Shown here piece after piece: positions 21,715-33,959 of a stretch of 64,000 nucleotides of DNA (its first letter is position 1; each line of letters begins with the position of its first letter). This DNA comes from Platerodrilus igneus. Lineage: Eukaryota; Arthropoda; Insecta; Coleoptera; Lycidae. The position numbers and the translations under genes are program-made. Where the stretch lies: the NCBI GenBank assembly GCA_036346225.1, contig JARFIW010000453.1, positions 8,370,001 through 8,434,000 of the forward strand. Direction: 5' to 3'. Below the pieces are notes generated by a model that ran no database searches, was not told the origin of the DNA, and was given only the letters and a program-made list of their open reading frames with translations.

Positions 21715-23609
21715 TGCTGTGATAAGGGGTTGTTTAAGGGTGTACTTTATAGTAAAGGTCGTTTAGAAATGAGAAATTACCATATGCAGCAGAAAATGGC
21801 ATTTATTTAGTAAAGAATTGAGAAGTGGGATAGTTTGTAAATAGTAAGCAGTCAACACCCTGTATAAAAAGTATAAGTAATTTCAAGCGACGCAAATACA
21901 CACAGGAAGACGCATAGTTAGCGTAGAAACCAGGAACACATGCATTAGGTAAATAGTAAATATTGAACACCATGTAGATAGAGTTTTAGGTAATTTAGGC
22001 AATGCAAATAATGATATTTTTCAGTGGAAGCACGCGTATTTATTAGACACGCATTCAAAAGAGTTCCAAACAATTAGATTAATACGGTGATAAAGAATAG
22101 AGCTTCAGGAAGCATAATGGGAACGCGTTCAGGTGGTTAAGAACTGTGATAAAGAGAGGTGATTAAAAATTGCGTAAATAACAGGCAGATATGACAATTA
22201 AAAGTCGAATTGCATCAGTTGTTTATGGAAAAACAATTAGATTTATCAAAACACCGCATGTTTGATAACGAAGACAGCTGCGACCAGGTCACAATTATTG
22301 GAAAGCATAGAAAATTACATCAGAAACTACTTTAAATGCTAATATTTGATTCGTTAAAATGAGCGACAAGTTTGTAGACCATACCCACTGACGGAGTGGG
22401 ACAGCAATGATATATTAACAGGTACAGTAATAACGAACTCAGTTTTCAACTCAACAAAGGCCAAAGTGCGCCACTATGAAATAAAGTGATACGTAATAAT
22501 AATTAAAGTGAAAAGTTGTATAAGTGCTAAAATGAAAATTACGATTGCCGATTAAACGTAAGTAGATTTTGGTGAATTTATTTTAAACTAAAACATAATA
22601 ATAATAGGGCTTCTGAAGCCTGGGAGAAAAAAAAATAAACTACGATTTCTAAGTCCGGGGAAAATAAACTCCAACTTCCGAGTCCTGGGGGAGAATAATA
22701 AAATTTCTAAGTCAAGGGAAAATAAATGATGATAATCCAATTCTAAATTTGGGGAAATTGATAAGAAGGAATAAGTCTGAAATGAGACGACAATAAATTG
22801 GGGTACATAAGTATAAGTTAGTGGTAGTCCAGGGGGTGATGGCAATAATTTAAATGCAATGCTTCAAGCGTGTAGATAAACAATATTTCGAATGGGCATG
22901 TAATAATTCTGAATTGGGGGAAGATAATTTTATTCAGATATATGCGTCAATGCGAAAAAAATAGACCAGGTCAGATTTTTAGTTATAAGACATTTTCTTT
23001 TCTATTTTTTTATTTCGAATATTGAATTTGCTTAATATAATACAAATGTGAAAAAGTCAACAAAAGGAGGACTTGTATAAAGTGCGTAATATGATAAGAG
23101 GTTTAAAACGTTCTACACTTCTTCTTTTATAAAAATAATAGGTTTTTTGGTGACTTTGGGTTTTGAATAAAAAGTATATGATTTTTGACAAATGAGATTT
23201 ACAACATTAATTAATTGAAAAGTGTATTTCAAATAATTTACAAAAACTGTACATAATATTTGTTTCATTATATAGAATCGAATTAACTGAATTTTGTAAT
23301 TCCAAATAAATGCTAGTAGAGGTCATAAGATAAAGTTAATGGGAGTGATTTGATAATTTAAACAGTTCAAGGAGGAGCTATAAGTTGAATACAAAATTGA
23401 TAACGAGTAAGGCGGTAACGTATCAAATTTTGTTATTGGTAGACAAGGTGGGTTCAAGATAAAATCCAGTTAAGTTTCTAGAGGGAATTTATAGCAATAT
23501 TAATAAGGCGGCCTAACGTCGGAGGAGATAATTACAATTCCAATTAATACATAGCAATATTAGTATGGTCGCCCAAACGATGGGGCGCGAATAATTTAGG
23601 GAGCATAGC
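21715..23609 (+). mobile_element. Block D: LTR-sized non-coding element, family 1, inverted
   Basis: A 1.9-kb unit whose reverse complement is homologous to block A over nearly its full length (21715-23490 against 1692-53). On the plus strand TATATTAA (22411), TCAGTTTTC (A at 22441, exactly 30 nt on) and GTAAGT (from 22558) form the clearest copy of the promoter-donor module. A degenerate array with TTTCTAAGTCC/GGGGAAAATAAA motifs follows (22610-22770). Beyond the part shared with A, 23490-23609 holds two diverged copies of ATAGCAATATTA(A/G)TA followed by a GC-richer stretch, ending ATAGCAA(TA)n. Confidence 0.55.
22411..22563 (+). promoter_or_regulatory. Block D core promoter and 5' splice donor
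   Basis: TATATTAACA at 22411, initiator TCAGTTTTC with its A at 22441, then TTAAACGTAAGTAG with the donor GT at 22558. The 30-nt TATA-initiator spacing is the textbook arthropod arrangement. The module recurs in blocks A and B, and partly in C and E. Confidence 0.6.
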
Positions 23610-23610
23610 A

Positions 23611-23661
<51 letters not shown>

Positions 23662-23680
23662 AGTATATATACATATATAA
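23610..23680. repeat. (TA)n tract 11
   Basis: TA run with AAT, ACA and AAG interruptions. It is the last tract of the chain. Confidence 0.9.
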
Positions 23681-26600
23681 TCTAATTTACACTACAAAAG
23701 TAACGATGGGAAATAATGTTTTTCCTTTTGGATTAAAAAAATCCATGTACGTAATATTAAAGCAAAACTTTGTGGAGCCATTAAGGCGTATCGTAATACG
23801 GTCAATCTAGAAAATTAATTTGTTAGTTAATATGGATAAAATTACAAGGAAAAGGTACAACAAGAAAATAAATAAATAAATAGATTATTAATGTCGAGCA
23901 GTAATGAAAATTAAATTGAACAATCAATATACAAATAAGATTTGCTGAAATCGAGGAATTTTGTTATTTAGGCTAAATGATTACAAAAACTGAGAAAAGT
24001 ATACGTTATAAAAGTACAGAACTGTGATAGCAAAAAGAAAATTTTCGATTTATTCACATCAAACATCAATCTAAATATAAGAACCCAATTTTTCAGAACT
24101 TTTATAAGAAGTGGCATTTTAAGGTTGTAAAACATTAACTATGTGGGAAATAAGAATGAGAACGATTGAAGCTTTTAACAGGTAATGCTATGAAAAGTGT
24201 TAAAAATTTATTAGGTAGACCAAATGACAAATAAAGCGTTACTGAAACAAATTGGTGAAAGTTATCTATTTGGGGAAACATTTAAAGGAAGAGTTTAACT
24301 GATACCCATCACGATACTGTGTGGTTGATAATAAAAAGGGAAAGGTAAATGAGAAAAGTTGCAGAAGTAGATTACAACTTGAATATCTTACAGAAATTGT
24401 AAACAATGTAGTATAAAATGGCGGAGTTCCATCACAGTATCCGGTTGTTTGTTGACAAAAAGGATGTAAAACTAATCAAACAAATAGTTCCTTTTTGTTG
24501 AAAATAAAGCTAATAGAATTAATACAAAATCAATTTTTACTGTAAGCTTCTTCAAAGAATCGTTATAATCATGCGATTTATTTAATGAGCATTGTTTTAG
24601 ACTTAAATTGAATATGTTTTTGTTGAACCAAATAAGATTTTAAATAAGTGTTTTGCTTGTGTAGGTTCGTATATTTTAACTGATTAAGGTAATGTTTAAT
24701 TGAAATATGTTTGTTTTCACCAACAGAAAAATATTGATAAAATTCATGATACACACAACCACACCATTTTCCGTATGCATCATTTAGTTAGAAAGCAGCA
24801 TCTGTCCATCATAGTAATCAAAATATAACTAGCTGTGTCAGCAAAACGTGCTTTGAAGAAAATTACAAACCCTAATTCTGTATGCAAAGGACGTGTTGTA
24901 TTGATGTTTGCATGGGTGTGATATACACTAAGGGCATATTTAGATTCTAGTCTATAGTGCACCTGTTGTAGCTAGCCTTCATACCTAATTTCCTTAGCAG
25001 CTTTAACTTTAAATTCTCAGGCATATATAGGTGCAACCCTACTTTCAAAAGAAAATAAAAAATTTCATGAATTCTGCCCTACTCTCATTTCAATTTAATG
25101 CATAAAGAATAAGATGTTGACTATTATTGAACGGAAAATTCTCTTTCTTTTTACTTCAAAGCAAATCCATAGTTTCATTATTATGAATACATTTTTTTTA
25201 ATTAGACGAATATGGACTAAGACTACTAACTACCTTAGATTAAACTACAATTTTTTTTAAGAATTTTGCAGCCATAAATTTCTTCTTGACGGTTAGAAAT
25301 CTGTACTTTTATACCTTTATTCTGTTATTACAGAATTCGTGTGAAAAGTGTATATGTTTACAGAATCTCTTTAGGTTCATTCTTTAGAAATGATGTAGAC
25401 ATAGAAACTGAGGAAATTATTGGTAAACTTGACTGCCAAGGCCTTTGCAGCATAAATTTGACACCTTGCTACAAAATTAGTTGGAATTTATGCAATTCCA
25501 ATGCACGTATTATACCACCTTAAACGTGGGTACACATAATCGAAGTCAAGTAATTCTAATAAAACGAGCAGTCCACGGTGGGAAGTAGATGGAGATGATA
25601 GCTAAAAGAAATTGTAAACTCTAAGAGGTTATGCTAGCTGGGGATCACCCTGCGAAGCGATGTGACGGGGTGGGTAATGACAAACAGAGAGTAAGGGGGC
25701 GCCATCTAACCTGGAAGATAAATCAGCAGACGGAAGGAGCGAGCGACGGTTGGCGTGGACACTTTCAAACAAAAACATAAAAAGACAAAGAGCACGAAAA
25801 ACTCTAGAACGAAGACACATATAAGAAAAATAACTGGCAACTTACACACCTAGGGATACTCAACATAAGCAGGTTAGTAGTCTCAACGCCATAAACCTAA
25901 AGATTCACCTAAATACTTGAACACAAATTACTCTGACCTGTACCTGTAACAAAAAGAGATAATTTGTAAGAATATACAGCTTCTATATATCAAAACACTA
26001 AACATTTTTATATTTTTTGTCTATTTTGAAATATAAACTTAGAGATATCTAGTAAGTACCTTTACATTATTTGAACGCTTTGTATAATTCCATAGTGATA
26101 CTAAAGTGATACTAATATACTCTTGTGAGGCAATAAAACAAATTAGTTTTCATAAAAACTTCGTATAATGTCAAAATGGAATAATTTGTTGACCTTGCTT
26201 TATAGCTTTTGTTTTCTTTGAGTTTTTTTTACATAAATAATTATTATAATTTCAAATATATACAGGCAAACATTTCGTGCAAAAGTAGCTTCACAAAAAA
26301 AATATATAACTCAATAATACACTTGTAGTTTAAACTAAACTAAAAATGTACTAAAGTGTATAGAAAATTTGAGCAGAACAAGTAAAATTGAGATGTTTTA
26401 AGTTCACATCAGTAGTGTAAATTTAATGTGTTTGCAAAACTAAATGTTCACTTCTTAGTTAAACATAGTAACTTAACTGAAAAGAAATTTCAAAATTTCT
26501 TTAAGGAGGTGGATAATAATTAGTTACCTATAAAAATTGAGCTTTGGCACCAACCATACTTAAGGCTAACAGGAAAATTGCTCTTAAACAGCTGTAATAA

Positions 26601-28249
26601 TGTAATTTATATGCATATAATTTAAAAATTTTTTATAACATATAAGCGTTACAAGATGCATGTAAATCGTAAACATGCTCCTAATCTAAAAAAAATTGTT
26701 TGCAAAATTGTACGTTATAAAAGTTTTGCTAAATTTATTCTGATTCATTGGTAATGATTTGTTACAAATATATAAGCAAATTTTAAAAGCTTAACTCATA
26801 TTTATATATTTATTTTTGAGTTGTCCTGAAGTAGACAGCAAACTAAAGGTCGCCATAGGGTTAAGTTCAAGTCCTTGAACCAATACTGCAAAATAAACTG
26901 CTACAAGGAACACACTAACATGTGCTTGACATATCTATCTACAAAAAGGTGGGCCTAATGTATGCTTGAAATATTCCTTCAAAAAGTAATTAAAGATTTG
27001 AACTATGAGACGATGAATAATATTTCTAGATATTCTGACTAATATACGGCATCTAATTTTATTGCTGTAAATCAGTTCAGTACAAATGTATGCTGCTTAG
27101 TAAATTGAAGGGGCCGACGTAGTTTCATAGATAAACCTGTTTGTTCAACACCCAGCATTAAATTATCAAATACATACATTTTTTGATTATAATAATTTGT
27201 GTTACGAATCACATTAAAATGCAACTTTCGAAATACAAATTTAGAATTACTTACCATTGTAATTATTTCAAAACCAACAATACCATAACTAGTGTGGAAG
27301 AGCCCTAATCATCACTATCGTCAAGCTCGCAAAGCAATTCTTATAAGCCAAGACCAGGTAAAGCCGTTTATCGTGGACAAATCTACAGCAGACACGTGCT
27401 TCCAAATCGGTATACAGGTAAAGAATGCCTTGTGATAATGTTACATTCCGTTTGTTGATCGTTTATTATAAAACAATATGTTACGTTAAATTTTCGAAAT
27501 TGATTGATTTCTGCATCCTTTATATATGAATATTAAGTTCTAGCTACTTTGTTTACTTCTTATTAAAAAGCACCTTCAAAAATTTCTAGCTTAAAAGACT
27601 TCACACTCTTCATGTTATATCAAGTCATACGCATTTTGATTTAACGATTTCGACTATTTTCCAATTGAAATGATTACTTATTTAAACATCCTATTAAGCG
27701 TTTAGTACAACGTTAAATATTTGGAATTTATTCTATTCTAATTTGCTTTGCAAAGGTTAAAAATCCTTTTAATGATTTTCTTTAAAAAGTTTGTTATCAA
27801 TAACGGTACTACAAAATAATAAATATGGTATTATGTTATGACGCAGGTGTCCACGGGCGGCTTACGAGCAATAAGGTTGTCCCTATTTATCGCTTCTCGG
27901 TAGTGTAATTAAAAATAGTCAATCTCTATGTTTTTTTATAACAAATAGGCAACCTGTCACTTTACTCCATATTGCTGCACTGCAGATTGCAAACATACCT
28001 CATCATTTGAACAGACATTGTTTTCTTATGTGGAGAAATTCATGGAAGTTCTTATGGATATTGAGACCTTTTGCTTTCGTTAGTTGAGCTGCTTGCAAGC
28101 CTTATTCTAGAAACATTTAACAGTTATTGTCTTGACAAGACTTTACAGTGGAGTTTTCAGAATGCTTTACATTTTTATCGGTAGGAAATATTTTTAAAGA
28201 AAAACACGTTACTCCCCTCCCCCTGATGTTTTTATTCCCTATTATACAG
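23681..28249. other. Unassigned AT-rich DNA
   Basis: About 4.6 kb with no recognisable gene or repeat family. The stretch 25560-25830 is less AT-rich than its surroundings. It holds a 63-codon minus-strand frame (25629-25820) with a hydrophobic N-terminus (FRALCLFMFLFESVHA) resembling a signal peptide, but no splice or promoter context supports a gene. The remaining short frames look like chance. Confidence 0.5.
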
Positions 28250-28819
28250 ATTCAGCTTCAAAAGTAGTTCTATTCTATTCTATATAACGTTCTGTCACGT
28301 AAAGTGATTATGTCAAGTCGCGGTGTTACTTAAGATACTTTCTTTCAAGCTGCATCGTTTTACTTTAGCTTTATAAAGTCAAATTTAGTCAAGTGAAATT
28401 GTTTCTTAGAATTTTTTAGTCCGCCGGCAAGTGTAAGTATACACTTCCAGCTCTGCTACGATGGAACCAGAGAAAGGCAACTACTTTTCTTTGGTGCTTT
28501 AGTTTTTATTACTCGTGTTTATAGCACAATACAGACACAGCTTTGAAAGGAATTCTATTCTATTATATACAACGTCCTGTCACGTAAAATGACACTGTTA
28601 AGTCCCGGTGTTACTTAAGATACTTTCTTTTAGACGGCAATGTTTTACTTTAGTTTTATGAAGTCAAACTTAATCAAGTGAAATTGTTTTCTAGAGTTTT
28701 CCAGTCCGCCGGCAACTGTAAGTACGCACTTCTAGCTCTGCTACGATGGTACTAGAGGAAGGCAACAACTCTTTTTTGGTGTTTTAGTTTTTCTTTTTCG
28801 TGTTTATAGCACAATAAAT
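28250..28819. repeat. Tandem duplication, two units of about 285 bp
   Basis: Units about 28250-28534 and 28535-28819 share CACGTAAA, GGTGTTACTTAAGATACTTT, AGTCCGCCGGCAA, CTCTGCTACGATGG and GTTTATAGCACAATA at a constant offset of 284-285 bp. The copies are clearly diverged (roughly 85% by eye). No coding frame is conserved. Confidence 0.85.
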
Positions 28820-29689
28820 TACAGACTACCGCACTAAAAATTTACTTTCACATAATAGTGCAAAAATGATTACGTGACTGTTTTGAAATCACCATTAATA
28901 TAAACAGAAGCTCGCGTTAGAGCATTTACTCTTACGTTAACTTAAAATTTACAAGTGCTTACGCCAACAAATTGTGTACCATTTATACTTTAGTTCAAAT
29001 TTAACACTTGGTTCATTTCAGTTTAAGGTTACGTTTTTACTTTTAGGAAGTGCACTTCAAGGAGCATGTACACAACATTCTAATACTGTACATATTATTT
29101 CTTATTTCTTTTTGAATTTATTTTGAGTGGAAACATGTAAGTATACTTGTATGTGTTATTTAGATAGTAATATTTTACGCGACTGGTAAATAATCCCTAA
29201 TTTATATTTGCTTAAATGTATATTTTAAAATTAAGTTGTGTTATATGCAAGTTGACTCTTTTGTTTACATAATGTTTTAACAGGACGATAATGTATATAT
29301 TCGATTTGGTTTTTGAAAAGATTCTTTTTGGTATCATATTTCTTAGCTAAAGATTTGTAATAAATCTACTTACTGTGGTTTCCGATTTTTTTCTGTATGA
29401 TCCATCCCACTCTACGACGTTTTGAGCTAGTAGGGCATCCGGTATCGGTATTCGGTGTGGGCAATTTTCTTAAAGTATATAGGTCGCTTTGCTTCTTTTC
29501 TGTAATTCCTTGCTGAATTATGGAAAATACCGTTCTTCAACACACCATGCACAGAATCTCAAACCTAAATTCAGGAATCCACTTTTGCGACTATCTCAGT
29601 TAGTAGCACATTAAGAAGACTCTCCAGCTCTAACAGATTAAGGTATTATACCTTTAATAAGATTTATAAAGCACAAACATTCATCATTA
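28820..29689. other. Unassigned AT-rich DNA
   Basis: No gene or repeat recognised in about 870 bp between the 285-bp duplication and the first LINE tail. Confidence 0.5.
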
Positions 29690-30255
29690 TCACTATTAGG
29701 TCTTTAGTCCTGGAAAGGGTTAGACGCGTACCTTCATTGATTCCCACTCTGAGCTAACCTACACATTTCCTTGAAATTTCCATAGCCTACATTTTTCACT
29801 ATCTGCCAACAATAGTTTAGTTTAGGTCTACCCCTACCTCTACTTTTTCCTATCTCTGCACTATCCTCCAAATGCCTTAGAACGTGTCCTATCATCCTAT
29901 CCCTCCCATCTTTTACCGTCTTCCAAAGATATCTTTTTTCACATAATATTTGTAGAACCTCTCTGTTATTAACTTTTTCTAACCATGCTATCATCATCAT
30001 GTATCTGAAGCACCACATTTCAAAAGACTTTTTCCTTTTTCTAGTCTGCTTCTCCTACTGTCCCAATTTCATAGCCGTGTAGTGCTGTGCCAAACACATA
30101 TGATTTCAAAAATTCTTTCCTTGTTTCTATGTTTGTTGTCTTCGAACATAGAAGCTATTCTTTCATGTTAGATACAACTCGGCTTCCCTTTTATTGTTTT
30201 CTTAATATTTACTCTATTTCACCTCCATTGGGTGGTATGTGAAGCAGGTTAAACA
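29690..30255 (-). pseudogene. 5'-truncated LINE tail 1 (non-LTR retrotransposon)
   Basis: The minus-strand frame 29734-30018 encodes the region downstream of RT that is common in RTE/CR1-type insect LINEs. It contains WKTVKDGRDRMIGHVLRH, a basic GRGRPKLNY segment and, at the end, MCRLAQ. Upstream sequence to about 30255 continues as LINE 3' sequence in broken frames (it aligns with 30790-30905). The copy is missing endonuclease and RT. A second tail of the same type follows at 30405, with a spacer between. Confidence 0.75.
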
Positions 30256-30404
30256 ACTTGATGACTATCATTATTCCTCAACACTCAGACATTTGCTAGT
30301 TAATAGTTTTTCAATAAATCCTTTCGTACATCCAATATTGGTTGAGAATACTGCAAAACCAACACCAGTAGTTGTTTATAATAATCATTAGGTTTCAGTA
30401 CAAA
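30256..30404. repeat. Spacer between twin LINE tails (copy at 29.7 kb)
   Basis: About 150 bp sharing CAGACATTTGCT (here) with TAGACACTTGCTGAAT, TTGAGAATA(C/T)TGCAAA and ATAATCAT at matching positions in 44631-44790. The spacer is therefore part of a unit present at both loci. Confidence 0.6.
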
Positions 30405-31495
30405 TATCTTTTCGTCATTAGGTTTTCCGTCTTGGAACTGTTTGGAAGCGTACCACCATTGATTTCTCTTCTGAGCTAGTCTACACATTCCCTGAGATTC
30501 CCACAACCTACATCTTTGACTATCTGTGTGCAATAGTCTAATCTAAATCTATATCTTTCTCTGCTTTTTCTTATCTCTGCTTCTAATTAGTGCGCACTAT
30601 ACCTCATGCCTCAGTATGGGACCTATCATTATATTTCTCTACTTTTTGCAGTATTCCACATATTTGTTTCTCTCCTTACCATTTCTAAAAAACCTTTGCT
30701 CTTAACTTTGTCTGTCCATGATTTCTTCATGATACGTCTGTAGCACCACATCTCAAAAGCTTCTCTTTCTTCTGTCCGGTTTTCTTACTGAACAAATTTC
30801 ACGACCGTACAGTGCAGTGCTCCACACATATGCTTTCAGTAATTTTTTTCTTGTTTCTATGTTTGTTATCTTTGAACATAGTAGTTGCTTTTTCTTGTTA
30901 AATGCAGGACAGACTTGTGCTAATCCTTGTTTTATATTTTTTGCACTTTTTCCAAAATGCGTTATTTGGCTTCCTAGGTAGCAGAAATTTTTAATCTCTT
31001 GTAAGTACTTGTATCCTATTTGTATTCTAGTTTTTGACTTATTTTCTTCTCTTTTACGTACTAGTACTTTAGTTTTATTTTTGTTAACTTTTTACCATGT
31101 TTCTCTGTTAGAACTGTTTGCATTTCATTAAGAGCTACTTCTATCTGTCCCTTGCTAAATGCTAATACCGCTATATCATTTGCATATCTAAACATATCAA
31201 TCCTTTGTCCCTGCATAAAAATTCCGAATATCTACCTGTATTTGACAGTATTCATTACCTCTTCGATGTACAAGTTGAAAATTAAAGGGGGTAGGACACA
31301 TCCTTGTCTGACATCATTCCTAAAATTTTCTTCTATACGCTTCTGCCCCAATTCTATTACTCCTGTTTACTCTTTGTATAAGCTATGTACTATCTGTTTA
31401 TTAATAAAACTCATTTCAATCTTTTTTATTATTTCGAACATTTTTTTCCGTTTTACATTGCGAAATGCTTTTTCCAGATCTACAAGCCATATACA
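30405..31495 (-). pseudogene. LINE tail 2, including RT fragment
   Basis: In broken minus-strand frames the RT palm is recognisable. RQGCVLPPLIFNLYIEEV lies at about 31260-31312, and RYANDIAVLA, with YAND where F/YADD is expected, at 31163-31193. Downstream are the cysteine-poor 3' domain and MCRLAQ near 30480. RT synthesises cDNA at the nicked target. This copy is dead through frame breaks and the altered catalytic box. It starts abruptly near 31495, next to TATACAGGGTGTACAATTAA, so the 5' part is missing. Confidence 0.78.
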
Positions 31496-32934
31496 GGGTG
31501 TACAATTAAAGATGCAGTACATGGGGATTTTAAGTAAAACAGGTATTCAGTTATTGACCCTTTATACGCTTAGCATTGCATACATGCAACACATGTTTTT
31601 TTAAAAAAGACTGCATGTGTTTTGTTAGCGATTATACAAATTGGTTTTTGGTATCATTTTAAGCAAATCAAAACCGAAAAACATAATAAAACTAAAGATT
31701 TAGGAATTTGAGCATTGAAAGGTTAAAACACGTTCTAAATAAGTATGTTTTTTTACTGAAAAGCATTAAAAACCCTTTAGAAACGCCATACATAACTTAA
31801 ACGTTAAAGTTTTCCACACAAAACATTATTGAAAGTACTTGCAGGTTATTTCTTTCTATTAAGAGCACTTCTGATGCGCAACGTAAAATCTAGATTTAAA
31901 ACACGGTACTACAATATTTCAAATTCCTCTAATTTGAGAATGAACTCATAAATCACATTCGTAAAAATTATCAAAAGACAATTATCTTTTACCATAACAA
32001 CTTGAATAAACATTCCAATTAGCGCGGCCGTAAAATGTTATAAGACGTTTAACTACTTTATAAATAAAATAACAACCCATAATCAATAACCAATTTTATT
32101 TATTCTTTCAATTAAGAAACTATCTTTACGACCTCATATATTAAAGTGACAGCTATGAACGTGTAAAATGAATAAAATTTTGAAGAAGTTACACCATGCT
32201 CGATGAGTTAGATCAACTGCAAAGTTATGGAAGTTTTATATAGTTCAAGACGTATTGAAAATTTTATTATATACAACCGTAAAAGACTGCAAACGGGGTC
32301 ATTCACTAACGATCAGTCATTCACCAATAGTCTGTTATTTATCAAGCATTTGCCGACAATCCATTTTGTTGGTAACAACGAACTGTATTGAAAATAAAAT
32401 GGCGTACAAGGTCATGTTGATGTTTTATACTTGTCAAAACAATCTGTTTTTAAATTTAATGAAAGGTAACGCTAAACATACAGAAGTGAATATCATTGAA
32501 AGATTATTAAACGCAAATTTAAAGCCGAATGAAGTTTATTGATAAAGTAAATTTCCATACGATGAAGGCAGATATCAATAGTAGGCTGTTCGTTTGTAGG
32601 TCACTTACTAATTGTTGGACAGGCAGTTACTAATGTATTTGTCGTTCAATAAGAGTTGTATCTTAAATTAATTGTTAGGTCACACTAGATATTTTGAAAT
32701 ATTTGTTAAAACAATTATTTTTATATAACCAATGGAGTAAAAGTCGACGTACTTTAAAAATAAATTTTATTGAAATCCGAACAACTCAAATGAAAGAAGA
32801 CTAATCGGGTTAATTAGTACGATAAATGTATATATAAGCGGGAAAATTGAAAATTGATTATCTGATCCAGTTATGATTGTACAGCATGGAGATGAAATAA
32901 ATCAACGATTTAAATCGTGTATAATTTAATTGTC
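31496..32934. other. Unassigned AT-rich DNA
   Basis: Begins with an ATACAGGGTGTACAA motif of a type often seen at insect transposon ends, but I found no matching second end. An uninterrupted 95-codon frame (32255-32542, +) has no recognisable domain and no splice context. Confidence 0.45.
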
Positions 32935-32937
32935 AAA

Positions 32938-33956
32938 GCGCAAGTATTTCTTTAGTAAGATTTTTCGTGCTATAATTAATTTAAGTAGATTTAGCTTTCA
33001 TAAGATATTGTCGTATAGATGTTATTTGTGAATGGATAATTTTTTGAATTTGTTGATGCCAAATTTCGATTAATTTGATCATTAAAAAAGGCTTTACTTA
33101 AGGGTCACTGATCAGTCACACTTAGACAGGTTAATCGAAGAGTACAAATTATTCACACCCAGTTAAAAAAGATAATTTTTTGACGTTGTAACAATTATTT
33201 CTATTGTTTGGTTGGTGGTGAGTCAGGCACGCCATTGCAACTATTTTGACATTGAGTGTTAGTAAAGCGATATTTAATTTTATTATCTGGCAAGAATTTA
33301 TTCCTGTAGCTATCGCTTTCAATAAACTCACGAACTTTACGATACTCGCGGCTTAGTCTGGGAATTACCCCAAGAGTAAGCAATGAGAATGGACGTGAAT
33401 ATAACGTAAACTCATTTATGAACAGGCACGGAAAGGGAAAAGGGGAATTGAGCTTCACCGCATCTATATGGACGATAAATAACGAAAGTATCCTGTGAGA
33501 AAATGCAGAAACGCACAGGTTTTAATGATTACCAAAAACATACAAGTTATATAAAACAACATCTTTGGAAACCTCTCAAAAGTATCTACTTCAACTCCTG
33601 CTACTATAGTCCTGAAAAAAAAAGTCACACAATAAATTTTAATTAAAAGCACAGTTTGTGTCTTACCACAAAAAGTACAACGATACTTATAAACTAATCA
33701 TCATGAAGTTACCAAACTAAAGGTGTCTTATCTAAAAATGGATATCAAAGAGAAATCACGTTCGTCATTTCTATAACCTTATACTGCTTTAGTATTTCTC
33801 TAATTTCATTACTCAAAATTTATTTTCCCAATTGTGGTGCCATTAAATTTAACTACTTATAAAATAAAAAGGTTTATAGTTTTCAACCAAAAATGTAATT
33901 TAAAGTAATTCCTTTTTCTTAAATAAAGTTACAGGTATAATATTCAAAAATAAAAA
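32938..33956. repeat. 1.02-kb tandem duplication, unit 1
   Basis: Direct repeat of 33960-34976 at an offset of 1021-1022 bp, starting AGCGCAAGTATTTC, about 97-98% identical by eye. A minus-strand frame (33201-33458, 85 codons) with REYRKVRE and SYRNKFLPDNKIKYRF is shared with the other unit. A TTTTCTCACAG splice-acceptor-like site lies upstream of it. The frame has replacement changes and a length change between units, so I do not call a gene. Confidence 0.9.
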
Positions 33957-33959
33957 AAA

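Noticed and set aside
25629..25820. 63-codon minus-strand frame with a signal-peptide-like start
   Set aside because: No promoter, splice site or homologue recognised. The hydrophobic stretch alone is weak evidence.
27880..27905. ATCGCTTCTCGG at 27889, identical to the 5' end of U2 snRNA
   Set aside because: Only 12 nt match. The following sequence departs at once from U2 and no promoter element is visible, so chance is likely.
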